Assembly (NCBI RefSeq): GCF_004359215.1
Contig: NW_027152213.1
Location: forward strand, 1,114,535 to 1,178,534
Source: Bremia lactucae
Lineage: Eukaryota > Oomycota > Peronosporomycetes > Peronosporales > Peronosporaceae
Direction: 5' to 3'
Length of the DNA: 64,000 nucleotides
The stretch's first letter is position 1, and the number at the start of each line of letters is the position of its first letter. Both the position numbers and the translations under genes were made by a program. Of the stretch, positions 12,155-23,158 are shown one piece after another. Below the pieces are notes generated by a model. It did not search any database, was not told where the DNA came from, and saw nothing but the letters and a program-made list of their open reading frames with translations.

Positions 12155-14520
12155 TACAGGACCGAGTTGTTGATGGCAAATTCTGCAAACGGCAAGAACA
12201 CAAATTGACTAGTAGACGAGTGAACGTATCCTCGAAGTATCTCTTCGAGGATACGATTTAAATGCTCTGTCTGACCATTTTTTCTTAGAATAATCAGATG
12301 CTAAAACCTGTTACCGTGTTCCAAGTGAACTGAACACGGATTGCCAAAGTCTGTCGTAGACCAGGGATTTTCCAACCGAAATCAGTTTACTGGGTTACCC
12401 GTCAAGTCGAAATAGCGTGTCGATAAAGACACGAGCCAGTTTCTGGCTGTGATCGGCTTTGGGGCTCAATCTTTTAAATGACTTACAAACACAAGAATAT
12501 CTGTATTATTGTGAGCGGCTTCGGGAAACCCGAAAACGAAGTCCATTGATACGGACTGCCAGCACTCTGCCGAAGCAGGCATTTATTGAAGCAGGGGATG
12601 AAGGGCTAGACTTCCCTGTTTAAAATCTTGCAAGCACGTATGTACTCACCCACGAACTTATACTGGCAGAGCCAGCAAAAGCCGCACTCTGATGTCCGGC
12701 TTCTGACGTCCACAACGCCCACTTATTGGTGCATCTTGACACTCATGCATTATTCGCAAGCGGAAATCTCTATGAGTTGACGACGACGCATGTGTTTCGC
12801 CGGAAATGGCTGCATAATAGAGTTACCCGTTGCGTGTTAAGTATCGGTACGACAAAGATCAGTACAATGTCGGCAACCCTTGAAGGATCATTGTGCTGGA
12901 TTTGAGGCAAGGACTTCTTTGTCGTGCACTGAGTAAACACGCTCAGCTGGTTGCAGCTGAAGCGACTGATAGCACGCTTTGCGCCGTATGTGTAATTTTG
13001 CTTGAGATCACAGCCTATAGTGAAGTCGCTGGCGTGTCAGAGCACATGAAATGGCCTATCTTGATCAACAATCGCCAAGATCCGCAATTGCATTAAGCTT
13101 GGCCTGATACCTTTAAAAGGAGCGCTGACAATCAGCCTTCCATGACCACTTCATCTTTTCTCTTAAGTAGACAAGAAAGATACACTGTCCTTACAGCACA
13201 GATGCGCGAGTATTTGTGCTAGTACGCTGCCAAGCCGAGAGAATTTCGAAGTCCTTCGACATCGACTGGCAGGTCATTCCCGACTTTCCTTTCATTGCTC
13301 GTCTATGAACTAAGACAGCATCGAAATAACTCCGTGCAAAATCTCGCACCGATCTCAACAGATTAATAGCACATCTGTTAAATGTTGCAGGGGCGTTACT
13401 AAGGCCCTGTGGTATCACTAGTCATTCCCAAAGCATATCGCTTGGGATGCTCATTGCTGTACAAATGAATATCCTGTTCACTCAGAAGGATCTTATAAAA
13501 TTCATCCATCAGATCAATTAACGAAAATCGATGGAACTGTTTGACATACCGTCAATGATTACGTCTTTTCTCGCTATCGGCTTTCGAGCCGGTAGCGTTG
13601 CAGCCTTAAATCTATTAAATGCATGCACAATTTGCCACCATTCTGTTGCCCTATGCACACAGAAGATCGGATAGCTATGTGGGGGGGGTGACTCCCTCGC
13701 ATGCCCCGCGGCTAAGCGCTCAGCACAGAACTTGTCGATCGTTGATACTTATTTAAGATGCAGTGACCACTGCTTCATGACACAGTATTTAAAATCTGCT
13801 ATCAGGTCAATCTAGTGTCGAGAGCCTTCATCCTCAGGCTCCTTGCATGGTTCCGATTCAGAGAACAGATACTTGCATTTGATCAAATCCTAATATAAAG
13901 AATATGTTTTTTTCAACGACTCCCAGGATTGAGACGTTAAATGGTTAATCGAGTCTTCTCATCGAGGACACTATCGTCAATGGGTAAGCTGCTGAGAGCC
14001 CATTGGTTATGATGAAATACTATGGGCGACCGAATATCGACCACGTACTTGTCAACAACTGACTAAGTGTCGTGTATGCTGGGCATACTTGTGTAAATCA
14101 CGCTTGCCCTGCTTCAAATCCAGGAACTCTGCTCGAGCCCAGACTTCGGGAAGTGGCAACTTGAACGCTTCATTGGGCCGGATCTTATCGTGAAGCTTGA
14201 GCTCTAAGGCCCATAAATTTGCACGCCCAGCCAAGTTGGCCATGCCGAATTTTACTTCCGACGCAAAACCTCAATACGACGAGTAATAATCGCATCTCAA
14301 GCTCGACGAACCATCGCAACAAGGAGTCACCTTCGACTGCCTTGACTTTATAGATTTTGATCTTCAAACTTTCGTGTCGACGCGTGCGCGTCAGCCCGGC
14401 AGTAGCATGTGTATGCTGCCGTCTCAACAGTGTCAACTTTCGTGAGCCTTGCTGCTGATACGAAGTTACTTCTCACGGGCCGCGTCGGGTTAATGTTGAA
14501 TAAACTCGGCGATAGCCCCA
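12155..14520 (-). pseudogene. Ty3/Gypsy family A fragment: integrase, RNase H, RT and gag remnants
   Basis: Minus-strand relic. Integrase sequence (12159-12760) matches the copy at 46.1-46.7 kb. RNase H (about 12780-13180) follows, then reverse transcriptase near 13418-13191, where PQGLSNAPATFNRC and a degraded RSYFDAVLVH (normally containing the catalytic YFDD) are readable. Gag sequence (about 14520-14052, AGRANLWALELKL) then follows directly, so the protease segment is missing. Stops and frameshifts are scattered throughout and no LTR is recognised at either end. The first CCTCGAAG...CTTCGAGG hairpin of the integrase region is still perfect. Confidence 0.72.
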
Positions 14521-15756
14521 TATTGATCGCATTTCTGAAGAGCGAACAACAGTGCGCTGGCGGCAGGCCCGCCTACGGTCACAGGTAAATATATATATGT
14601 AACAAGCTTTCCCGTTGTACATTGTCGGCTCGACTGCTCTAGGGTGACAAATGGCGAATTAATCGATTAGAATCAAATATAAGGCCAAGCAGTACCTTGA
14701 TCTTTTTCAAAAATATTACAGCAACAGTTGTCAGACTTAAGGATTATTCGATAAGATATAGCAAGTGGCTTTTTTTAGATTACAATGTAAAGGTAAAATT
14801 CAACTGCGACAGTAAGAAGCGTTAGTAAAATCAATGGTTAGGAGGTTACGTAAATTTGAGGATATTGATATCCAACAAATTTATGTTAAAAAATCTTTTA
14901 TCCTGAATTTAAACAAACCGCTCCTACTTAAATTATTGCTCCTACAACTTTTATTTACAAAATTATTATTTTTTAAATTCGGCAACTGAAATTGGTATTT
15001 CCACAACTTCTGTAAAATTCTAATTGTTATAGTCACAACGCCGCAAGTAAAATTTATTATGAAAAAAAATCTAAAGAGGAAAAATCTATGAAGAAAAAAT
15101 TGATGGGGAACATTTTCTGGTTTATTACTAATGCTTATTTTCGATCTGAGCTAGCCAAAAGTCGCGTTCCTCACTGGTGGAGTGGTACTGCCAAATTGCA
15201 TCAACCCGAGGTAAGTCCTGTCTGCAGTTAAACAGCTTGCCAGTGGTACTGTTGACATGCAAAAGTATTAAAGCATTTCCTTTTGCTACTGTGGTGTGTG
15301 GCCTAAAAGGAAGTTTTGAATCCATCACCAGTCAGAACAACCATTGGCCTTAAATAGCAGGTAGCTACAAGAATAGCACACTCGGAGAAGCAAACCAATT
15401 GTTTACTGATATTGGTCCATTGCTTTCCCATTTCAGCTGGATTTCCTTTTCATCAAAATCGTTTTGAAAAATCCGTTGCTAGATCACTTAGCTGAATAAG
15501 CATCCTTTAAAAAGACAAGGAATACTCTCGGCATTGTGGCATTAATCTACAATTAAAGAATGTATGTATTAGCCAATCTAAGCCGAAACATAATATGTAT
15601 TAGCCAGTGCTAGTTGACCATTTTCTGTATTAGCCAACCTCAGGTGAAACATATAATGTGTATTGGCCATTCGGCATTTTGGATTGAAACCCCAAATTAA
15701 TATTCTTACAGAAATTGTGAGAATAACAATTTTTGTTTGCAAATTTAAATTTAGAG
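14521..15756. other. AT-rich region without recognisable gene
   Basis: Mostly AT-rich, with homopolymer runs around 14.7-15.1 kb. A repeated phrase resembling TGTATTAGCCAAtct occurs several times near 15560-15670. No coding similarity was seen; the longest frames are under 70 codons. Confidence 0.4.
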
Positions 15757-16437
15757 AGCTGCTATCCGGACACCCCCTTTGCTCCACTTCACATATCATA
15801 TATTTACGGGAACCGTTTAGCTCCACCCCTTGAATATCTACCACGGTATTTATGAGAGTAGTTCAATGGTAGCAACTACTTGATAAATATGCACTTCCGC
15901 AAAATTGGAAGAAACTAAAGGTATAAAATTGCATCGTTAGCCTAACCTCATAAGTCAACATGCATGTGCAAGAGCGCACCTTTGACAATTGTCGCCTCAA
16001 CTTCTCTCTCGTGCTCGATTTGCTGCCCTTTCTTATCGCTTTTTTTATGACTTGCCAATCAAGTGCGGGCGCTCTTGGCCTTCTCTCAACTGAAATTTTT
16101 ACATCGACATGAGAGTAGTGTAATGGGTGTGACTGCCTGTGGGAAGTCACTACTCTCACGTGGTTAATTATGGTTTACCCTTTAGTAATTAAGGGTGTGT
16201 GATCTATCTATCAAAAGCTAAAGGGCGATCTAAAGACGATTCTAAAGGAATAACTGCTGATTTTGCGATGCAGTGGAATGACGCATACAAAGAAAATATT
16301 TTATGTGTAGTTTTTTTCAATACAACAAGCGGACGGTGAGGGGTATGGCAATGGTGTGTGGCTTTACGGTTCCCTTAACATATATGATATGGGATGTCCA
16401 GTTAGCAATGGAGGGGGGAGGGTCCGGATAGCAGCCC
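15757..16437. repeat. inverted 14-bp boundary pair around a small repeat element
   Basis: GCTGCTATCCGGAC near 15757-15770 is repeated as its exact reverse complement near 16422-16435, each beside a run of C or G. The pair brackets the 15852-16159 repeat and may be the ends of a miniature inverted-repeat element. No clear target duplication was found. Confidence 0.45.
15852..16159. repeat. MITE-like element, copy 1 (inverted relative to copy 2)
   Basis: Begins ATGAGAGTAGTTCAATGG. Its right side carries a terminal hairpin (ATGAGAGTAGTG at 16109, CACTACTCTCAC ending at 16159). The interior, including the stretch around ACTTGCCAATCAAGTGCGGG, is the reverse complement of the interior of the element at 17697-18248. 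No coding capacity. Confidence 0.65.
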
Positions 16438-17690
16438 CCTAAAATTACTTATTTTACTGTAAATATAAGTTGTGAGAGCAATATAATTTAAGTAGGAGGG
16501 ATTAATATAAATTTGAAATGAAAGATTATCTCCAGAAATAATTGTTGGGATATCAAGCATATATGGCTCCCGCTATTAAAATAAGATCGTCATGTTCCCA
16601 TAAGGTCAATTAGCGTTGAAAGACTCACAACTCACAAAGCAGCTCGCTATGGCGATGTATACATACAATTGACGCATTAGAGATTGTGCATTTTGCTTAA
16701 TCGAAAGCGTACAAGCCGATGATCAACTAACCTTTGGGCTTTTACGCGTTTTCATGTTTCGGAGACCTATAAGCCCTTGTACAGGTTATCTCGTTGCCAC
16801 CGATTTTATCGGCGGATAACAACTCCGTTGCATAGAAATAATTGAATGCAACACATCCATTGATAACGATCAGTATTCAGAATATATATAGGGAAATGTT
16901 ATGTTCACCCCCTTTTTCCTTAAATTCACATCCTCTCCGCAAATCATTATAATCACACCCCTCTAGTATGGATCACCAGGGACGGGGTGATTTTAAGGAT
17001 CACTCCGAACGTAATGTTAGCGTTAACCTCAACGTCAGCCAATGGGAGAGGGACCGCATTGTTTTGCAGTTTGCCCGGGTAGGAATCATGTCATTGTGTG
17101 GTGATGCTGTTGATGAGGACGGCACAGGAAATGACAAAGGAGATGTGAATGTCGCGAGAGACGAAGCCATGATAGTGGTGTTAAATGGGTGGTTTTATTG
17201 TTATAGAAAGAAACGGTCTAGTGAGCGGAAAGTGGTCAGTACTGGTATGCAGATGGCTACCGGGCGATGACCTCAGGAATGATGTTGTTTCACCCCTTGT
17301 TTCACCCCTGACAATATCCCATGCGACCAGTCATAACTCCTACATACATAAGGACAACGTATTACGCTATAATTAGCCTATCACGTGACTCGCCTCCCTC
17401 GCACTGTAAATTCAAAATTAAGATGGGTGGGACTTTAAGGAAATAGGGTTTGTTATAGCAATTCTATATATATATAGTACACCAGTATAGCCCCACACCC
17501 CTTTTGATATTGCCACACCCCCTCCCCGTCTTTATTGAATAAAAACGTCATATAAATAATTTCACTGTATGGGTCATCCAAAAATCAACAGTTATTCCTT
17601 TAGAATCGTCTTAGATCGCCTTTCGGCCTTTGAAACGTCACCCCCCCCTTAAATTACATTAGGGAATCGCTAAAGCCACACACCCTAATT
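16190..17690. mobile_element. element flanked by long imperfect inverted repeats
   Basis: The left flank at about 16190-16400 and the right flank at about 17490-17690 are imperfect reverse complements. Both ends contain the phrase GGGTGTGTG/CACACACCC, and a segment of about 45 bp (16219-16264 versus 17585-17630) differs at only a few bases. A third, single-ended relative lies at 18256-18430. The roughly 1 kb core contains one 100-codon frame. This looks like a foldback or TIR DNA transposon of unknown superfamily. Confidence 0.5.
16968..17270 (+). CDS. hypothetical 100-residue ORF in the inverted-repeat element
   Basis: ATG-started frame, charged and Asp/Gly-rich in the middle, basic near the end (YRKKRSSERK). 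I recognise no transposase motif or other domain. It is the longest open frame in the core between the inverted repeats, which is the only reason to list it. It may be chance. Confidence 0.2.
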   Translation: MDHQGRGDFKDHSERNVSVNLNVSQWERDRIVLQFARVGIMSLCGDAVDEDGTGNDKGDVNVARDEAMIVVLNGWFYCYRKKRSSERKVVSTGMQMATGR

Positions 17691-17696
17691 ATCTAC

Positions 17697-18248
17697 ATGA
17701 GAGTAGCGTAATGGGTGTGACTGCCCCTGGGCACATCAGAAATAGTGTTTTCGTTTGACAAACTGTTTTTAACAGGTGAGAAAAAGCTAAGAGCGCCCGC
17801 ACTTGATTGGCAAGTCATAAAAACAGCGAAAGGAAAGGGCAGCAAATCGAGCACGAGGGAAAAGTTGAGCTGGATTTAAGCGACATGGGTCGGAGGTGCG
17901 CTCTTGCGCATGCATGTTATTAGTTTTAGGAGGTCAAGCTTACGATGAATTTATTTAACTTAAGTTTTACCAACTTTTGCGGAAGTGAATACTTATCTTT
18001 CAAATATGCGAATCTTAGGGCTCTTTTCTACCCACCATGAGCGCAAGCAGGCCATGACTTTTTTTTCAGTATTTGTTGGCTTTCGCTCGAAATTCCTTCA
18101 TTAAAAAGCATCTTGCAAAGAAATTACGCAAATATTGCAAAGTCTTTTAGCAGGCCTTTCGAGCTGCTGAAGCTGGGAAGGCCTGCTTGAAGGTTTCCCA
18201 ATATATATTCTTGTTAAAAACAAGCTACTACCATTACGCTACTCTCAT
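17697..18248. repeat. MITE-like element with perfect 18-bp terminal inverted repeats
   Basis: Left end ATGAGAGTAGCGTAATGG, right end CCATTACGCTACTCTCAT: an exact 18-bp terminal inverted repeat bounding 552 bp. The interior matches copy 1 in inverted orientation, with an extra internal segment near the right end. No ORF of note. It sits immediately right of the inverted-repeat element and left of its single-ended relative, suggesting insertion into that family. Confidence 0.75.
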
Positions 18249-18728
18249 AGATACAGAGTTAAATTATTATGGTGTGTGGCTATATCGATTCCCAAATGTA
18301 ATTTAGGGGGGAGGTACCAAAGTCCAAAAGGGGATCTAAAGACGACTATAAAGAAATAATTGTTAATTTGGCGATTTAGGGAAGGGAGTGTGGCAATACC
18401 AAAAGGGGTGTGTGGCTATATGGCTTCCTATATACAGTCTAACCTCTGTTAAATGATATTTTCCGTGGACAACAAAACCATCAATTATCGGAGGATATCA
18501 GATACGTAATGTACTTCTCATAGTTGATAATTTATCGAACAGATGAGGCACGCACTCTAATTGGCTGGAAGTACCATGTGCCACAAAATCAAAACAAGCG
18601 CCAAACTGCTCTTCCTCCTTCCGACCAAAAATACAACAAAAATAACATCCCAATACCCCTAATCCCCCAAGTAGATTCCCCTTAAAGAAAGTTAGCTCTT
18701 AAAATCTCACGATCAAAAAAAGCTTAAA

Positions 18729-19150
18729 ATCTGCCAAAAGCATGATGAGTTGCCACGCTTGACTGAAGCTGCTCTTTGTGCTTGGGCAAAGCATGAATTT
18801 AGCCTACCAATGCCTCCTACATAAAGCACAATAACCTCCATTTTGAAAAAGCGATGCGAATATGAAGCTATGGGCTCAACCAGCCTTGAGGTAAGGTAGA
18901 TTGCTATTCGAATTTTTCTTATTTACACAAATGGCTGCTGAGATGTATATGAACTTTGTAGCGCACTCGCACTGCCAAACACTCCGAACTAGATCAAGGC
19001 TTGCAGAGGGGTCTCTTCAACGCGAAGCCCGGCTTACAACAGAGCTTATCAAGTCAAAAGGTGAAGCGTTCGCAGAGCGCCTAAATATCGAAAACGCGCC
19101 ATCCGTCTCAAATAGATGGATTAAGAAGTTTAAGTCTCGCCAGGCTTCAA
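18729..19150 (+). pseudogene. pogo-type transposase, N-terminal DNA-binding part
   Basis: Two DNA-binding modules are readable. The first is a psq-type helix-turn-helix (LTEAALCAWAKHEFSLPMPP followed, after a stop, by STITSILKKRCEYE). The second is the end of a CENP-B-type HTH (FAERLNIENAPSVSNRWIKK). The reading frame is cut at 19150 by the left LTR of the nested Gypsy element and resumes at about 27790. Stops and frameshifts make it non-functional. Confidence 0.75.
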
Positions 19151-19589
19151 TGTAACGGGGCACTACTGACTTGTTCTGCTTCAGTACAAGTCCACTCCGC
19201 ACTTCCTCAGTGCGAGTGGTGCCTCAGGTCACTTCACGTACACTAGTACGTGCAGAGGAAGACTCTCTTTAAAGCACTTGCTTTATAGAGAGTTAAAAGA
19301 AAATCTGTATTTAATGTAATTTAAGTTCTTCTGTTTCTATCTATTTTATACTAACTTAATTATAAACTAATACAAAACATGTCATAAAGCCTTATCTGTC
19401 TCTCTCTTTGCGAGCGTCCAGCGCTGACTGGCGGAGAAAATAGGTATAATAGTCTATATCTACCAATGGATAAGCTTTTAGAATATTTATATGTAAAGTA
19501 ATATTCTCCAAATAGTATCTACCTTTTAGATAATACGTTAATTAACAACCTTTAAGTGTTTTTTTCATGTAACGATACACCCCGTCACA
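19151..19589 (-). repeat. family A LTR, leftmost (3' LTR of the composite)
   Basis: 439 bp, starts TGTAACGGGGCACT and ends CCCCGTCACA, matching the LTRs at 22605 and 27349. A GA-rich polypurine tract lies just inside it at 19590-19605 when read on the minus strand, which fixes the element orientation as minus and this as a 3' LTR. The left flanking pentamer is TTCAA; the right flank of the composite is TCCAA. Confidence 0.85.
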
Positions 19590-19605
19590 TCACCCCTCCC
19601 TTAAA
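19590..19605 (-). other. polypurine tract of family A composite
   Basis: On the minus strand this reads AAGGGAGGGGTGA directly before the LTR, the expected position and composition of the plus-strand DNA primer of an LTR retrotransposon. The equivalent beside the LTR at 22605-23044 lies at 23045-23058. Confidence 0.75.
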
Positions 19606-19721
19606 AGACAATCACTCTGACTGTCATTGGGTAGAGTGGTCACTATAAGAACACTCAGTTAAAAACGATGTTGATTGGTCAGAACCATCATTTTGAATTT
19701 TAGTGCATTGTTAACAAGTCC

Positions 19722-20251
19722 ATGCGGTATGCGAATAGTGCGGCGCCTTCGGCTGCGGCTCATGCAGCCGCGGGCGACGCATTATTGTCGCATGCGGCAG
19801 ACGTTCCGTGTGTCGTAGTGTCATCTTCTCCCGAACTTTATATGTTGCGAGTGCACGTGGTGATACACCACGTGAATGCGACCCCTCTTTGGAGGTCGAC
19901 TACGATTGCGAGTCGGACGAAATGGCCGACTCGGGGAGAACAGAACAGTCGCCTGATCATCGTCAGGCAGCTGACAACGAGCCTTCGAATGAGGGAGCTC
20001 ATTCGGGTAGACGTGCTGGTAGCATCCGCTACAGCTTGTTCGGTTCCGACGATGAGGATGATTCCTCATCGCCAGCTCCGTCTCCCGTGCCGTCACCCAC
20101 ACATATTTCTGTGCGTGCTGATGACGATGGCGTAAGCTATCGTAATAAAAGTTCTTGTGGTACCCCTGCTTCAGTGGGTACCACTCAGGGGATCGTAGAC
20201 ACTAATATGTCTCGTCTTGCCCCTGAGAAGAAGCCGTGGCTTTTGCCCTAA
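19722..20251 (+). pseudogene. antisense ORF of family A, frameshifted copy
   Basis: Second copy of the ORF at 23159-23704, about 90% alike by eye. The upstream ATG of the other copy is ATT here, and a single-base deletion near 19834 breaks the frame, so the remainder continues in the next frame to the same C-terminal PWLLP and stop. It lies on the strand opposite to gag-pol. Confidence 0.6.
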
Positions 20252-20434
20252 CAGTTAATCAATAGCTAGTCTGGAGAGACTACTCCTCATAATAAATATC
20301 CCTTATTTATTGCGACAAAGCTACATGGCCTTGATCCCAGCGCGAAGAACTTTCGCGCTGAGGAAGGTTTTTATCTCGATGCTTTTTTAAGCATCGATGG
20401 TATACTGGCAACAATAAGCGAGATAAAATCTCGC

Positions 20435-20815
20435 TTATGCAAGCCTGGAGGGTGTCTGGTCTTGCATGAAAATTTTTATATCTTGCTGAATCTGTCTACA
20501 AAAACAAGGATTTCCATTGTTTTTGTGATCGTCTTTCGGAAATCCAAGGACGAAGTCCATAGATACGGACTGCCAACATTCTGCCGGAAGTGGTAGAGGT
20601 TGGAGAGGTGCACGGGGTGAAGGGCTAGGCTTCACCCGTTGACATACCTCGCAAGCACGAATGAACTTGCGCACGAATGTACTTGCGCACGAACTGATAC
20701 TGGCGGGGCCAGTAAAAGTCGCGACTTACTGTGAGATAAGTTTTCTCACGTCCACGATGTCCACTTGTTGGTCTTTGGGCACTCATACATGATGCGCAAG
20801 CGCGAATCATTGTAC
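20435..20815 (-). pseudogene. family A integrase N-terminal remnant
   Basis: Contains the end of the integrase zinc-binding region (CEVCQRVKPS) and the start of the catalytic core (SVSMDFVLGFPKDD), then breaks off. Near-identical to 23888-24302. It joins abruptly to family B gag at about 20815, so the left half of the composite is a chimera. Confidence 0.7.
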
Positions 20816-21990
20816 AACTTTGAGCTTAGGGGTAGCTTCAGAGTCCGCATCATTAGGGCATTTCGACCCTACTGCACTTCTGCATTTCCCGACCCCTCAG
20901 TCGTTGATGCAGAACTCAGGCATCTCGCACGCAAGTTCTTGCCGTCGCCCTTTGGGTAGGGAGTCCTCTTGCTGGGCGTCTTCGCCCCAACAGGGACCCT
21001 GGCATAGCAAAGAGCCATCATATGGCCGCGCTTGCCCGCATTTTAAACAGACCACGTCTGCATTGCCCAACTTCAAGGGAGTGGCATCTGACCTCTCGGC
21101 CGACGGCTTATACCAAGCTATCGCCGAGACACAGCTGTAGGATTGCTCCTCAACTAAGGCAATTTGGATTGCCTTTTCCATCGTCGATGGCACCTTTCTG
21201 AAAAGGACCTGTTGCGATGGGCCATGCCGTAGTTCGTTCAAAAACATGGGCACCTTAATGTGCTCCGGGATCTGACCTACAGTAATGGACGCCGACAGCG
21301 AGCGCATCTCTTGCACATACTCTTGCAGAGATCGCTTCGCCTGTCGCGGTCCAAAGAGGCGCGCCTGAAGCAACACTTCGTTGTTCGGCGGCTGGTACAT
21401 GGCGCGAATGTTTTTTTTTAAGATCGCCCATGTAGGGAACGCCTTTCTGTCCGCCATAAGCGCCGAGTAAGCCCACTCTGAGGCCTTACCACGCAGATGC
21501 GACATGGCGTACGACACCATCCGTGATGAGATGCGCGACACCGCATTGCTCCACAGCTAACAGCTTGTGAACATTCGTGTTCGCTGCAGTTCCATCCGAA
21601 TGGGCCTCAGCTGATGCGGCCGGCAGAGAGCATCTTAACAGTCCTGATAAGAGCCTCGCTCCAAGCTTGCTCATGCCTCAGCTCATCCTGAGTCTGAGTG
21701 ACGGACTCCGCCGCAGCATGGCTATGTGCCACGGACACGGCTCTTCGCTGTCCGAGCACGAATGTCTCAAACTTCTCCAACTGAGAAACATGTTGCTCAA
21801 AAGTTTGGCCAGGGCTTGTTCACCAAGTCCCTGCGCCAAGTGCCCTGCCACCTCCCGATGATTCTCGGAGAGGTGGGGAAACGAGCCCAATCGATGTTGA
21901 GGCTCATCCTCACGTACACACGCAGAGATGCGGGTCGTGGGAAGGATATCAAGCGCTACGAAGTGTAAGCGGCACGTCTTATTATGGTAA
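20816..21990 (-). pseudogene. Ty3/Gypsy family B gag
   Basis: Minus-strand gag of a second Gypsy family. The main open segment (21541-20897) carries the retrotransposon gag signature (RLFGPRQAKRSLQEYVQEMR) and one half of a zinc knuckle (VVCLKCGQ). The N-terminal part continues in other frames up to about 21990. The + strand copy at 54.4-55.2 kb matches closely (ARQAKRSLLEYVQEMRSLSA). Pol is absent, replaced by family A sequence at the low-coordinate side. Confidence 0.72.
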
Positions 21991-22102
21991 CGCTCTACTT
22001 AGACACACACCATAGCATAGCGAGGACGCGGTTAAACCGTCTTCTCTTGCGTGCAGTGAGGTAGTTGTGGTGGGCGCCTTAGAGACCTCACCCAACGCAC
22101 TT

Positions 22103-22166
22103 AAAAGTGTCGTCACGGGAGCGGTGATCCGGCTCCTCGGATTATCGCTCCCGTGACGACACTTTT
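22103..22166. repeat. 21-bp perfect inverted repeat (hairpin)
   Basis: Arms 22103-22123 and 22146-22166 are exact reverse complements with a 22-nt loop that itself contains ATCCG/CGGAT. It sits at the inner edge of the family B LTR. The corresponding part of the other family B copy (near 54.32 kb) keeps only one recognisable arm. Confidence 0.8.
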
Positions 22167-22167
22167 A

Positions 22168-22512
22168 CCGCACTTACCAAGTTGGAAGCAGCTTTCAGAA
22201 TGACATAAATCTAATCGTATTAAATTTATGTACCTATTTTTACCAATCAGAAATGTCATCGGTGTGGATAATTCTATTATGTATGGCTAGCTTATCTTTC
22301 TAGATACCTCGCGCAACGGATGACGCTAGCCGTCATCCCTCCTAATGTGAATGCACCTATGTGCATCACATACACATGAGCTGGTCACAAATGTGAATCA
22401 CACCCGAGTGGTGGGTCTAATTACTTAATTTAAGTAATTGACCATCCCCTTAAGTACACCAAGTGTACTTAACGGGGATTGTGTAACATTCGGGCAACTT
22501 TAGCCCGTTACA
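22168..22512 (-). repeat. family B LTR (minus orientation, inner boundary approximate)
   Basis: The outer end on the minus strand is TGTAACGGGCTAAAGTTGCC, matching the TGTTACGGGCTAAAGTTGCC start at 54020. Shared internal words include the GGATGAC...GTCATCC hairpin and GTGATGCACATAGGTGCAT. 22513-22604 between it and the next family A LTR is unique-looking sequence. Confidence 0.7.
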
Positions 22513-22604
22513 GAATTGGTCAGAGAATTCTCAAGCGCCAGGAATTAACGCTGAGTACTTTATCTAGGAGGCGGAATACAAGAGATGTTTGATATGAGCA
22601 AAGT

Positions 22605-23044
22605 TGTAACGGGGCACTGCTGACTTGTACTGCTTCAGTACAGGTCCACTTCGCTCTGCCTCAGTGGGAGTGGTGCCTCACGTCACTTCACCAACACTTG
22701 TACGTGGAGAGGAAGACTCTCTTTAAAACACTTGATATAAAAGGGTTAAAGATTACTGTATTAAATATAATTAAGTTCTTCTCGTTTTATATCTATTTAT
22801 GCTAACTTGTTTATATACTAATAATAAATATGTAATAAAAGTCTTATCTGTCACTCTCTTTGCGCGCGTCCAGCGCTGACTGTACCGCGGAGCAAGTAAA
22901 TACAATGGCCTAAATCTACCAATGGATAAACTTTCCGAATATTACTTTGTAAAGTAATATTTCTTAATATTCTCTACCTTTTAGATAATATATTGATTAA
23001 CAACCTTTAAGTGTTAATTTCATGTAGCGATGCACCCAGTTACA
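22605..23044 (-). repeat. family A LTR, middle
   Basis: 440 bp, TGTAACGGGGCACT to CCAGTTACA, followed inside by a GA-rich polypurine tract on the minus strand (23045-23058). It serves as the 3' LTR of the more complete family A element whose 5' LTR is 27349-27789. The left flank AAAGT does not match the right flank TCCAA, so this element has no target duplication of its own. Confidence 0.85.
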
Positions 23045-23158
23045 TCACTTCTCCTTAAAAAGACAATCACTCTGACTGTCACCGAATAGAGTGGTCACTA
23101 TAAGAACACTTATAAAAACGATGTTGATTGGTCAGGACATCATTTTTAATTCTATCGC

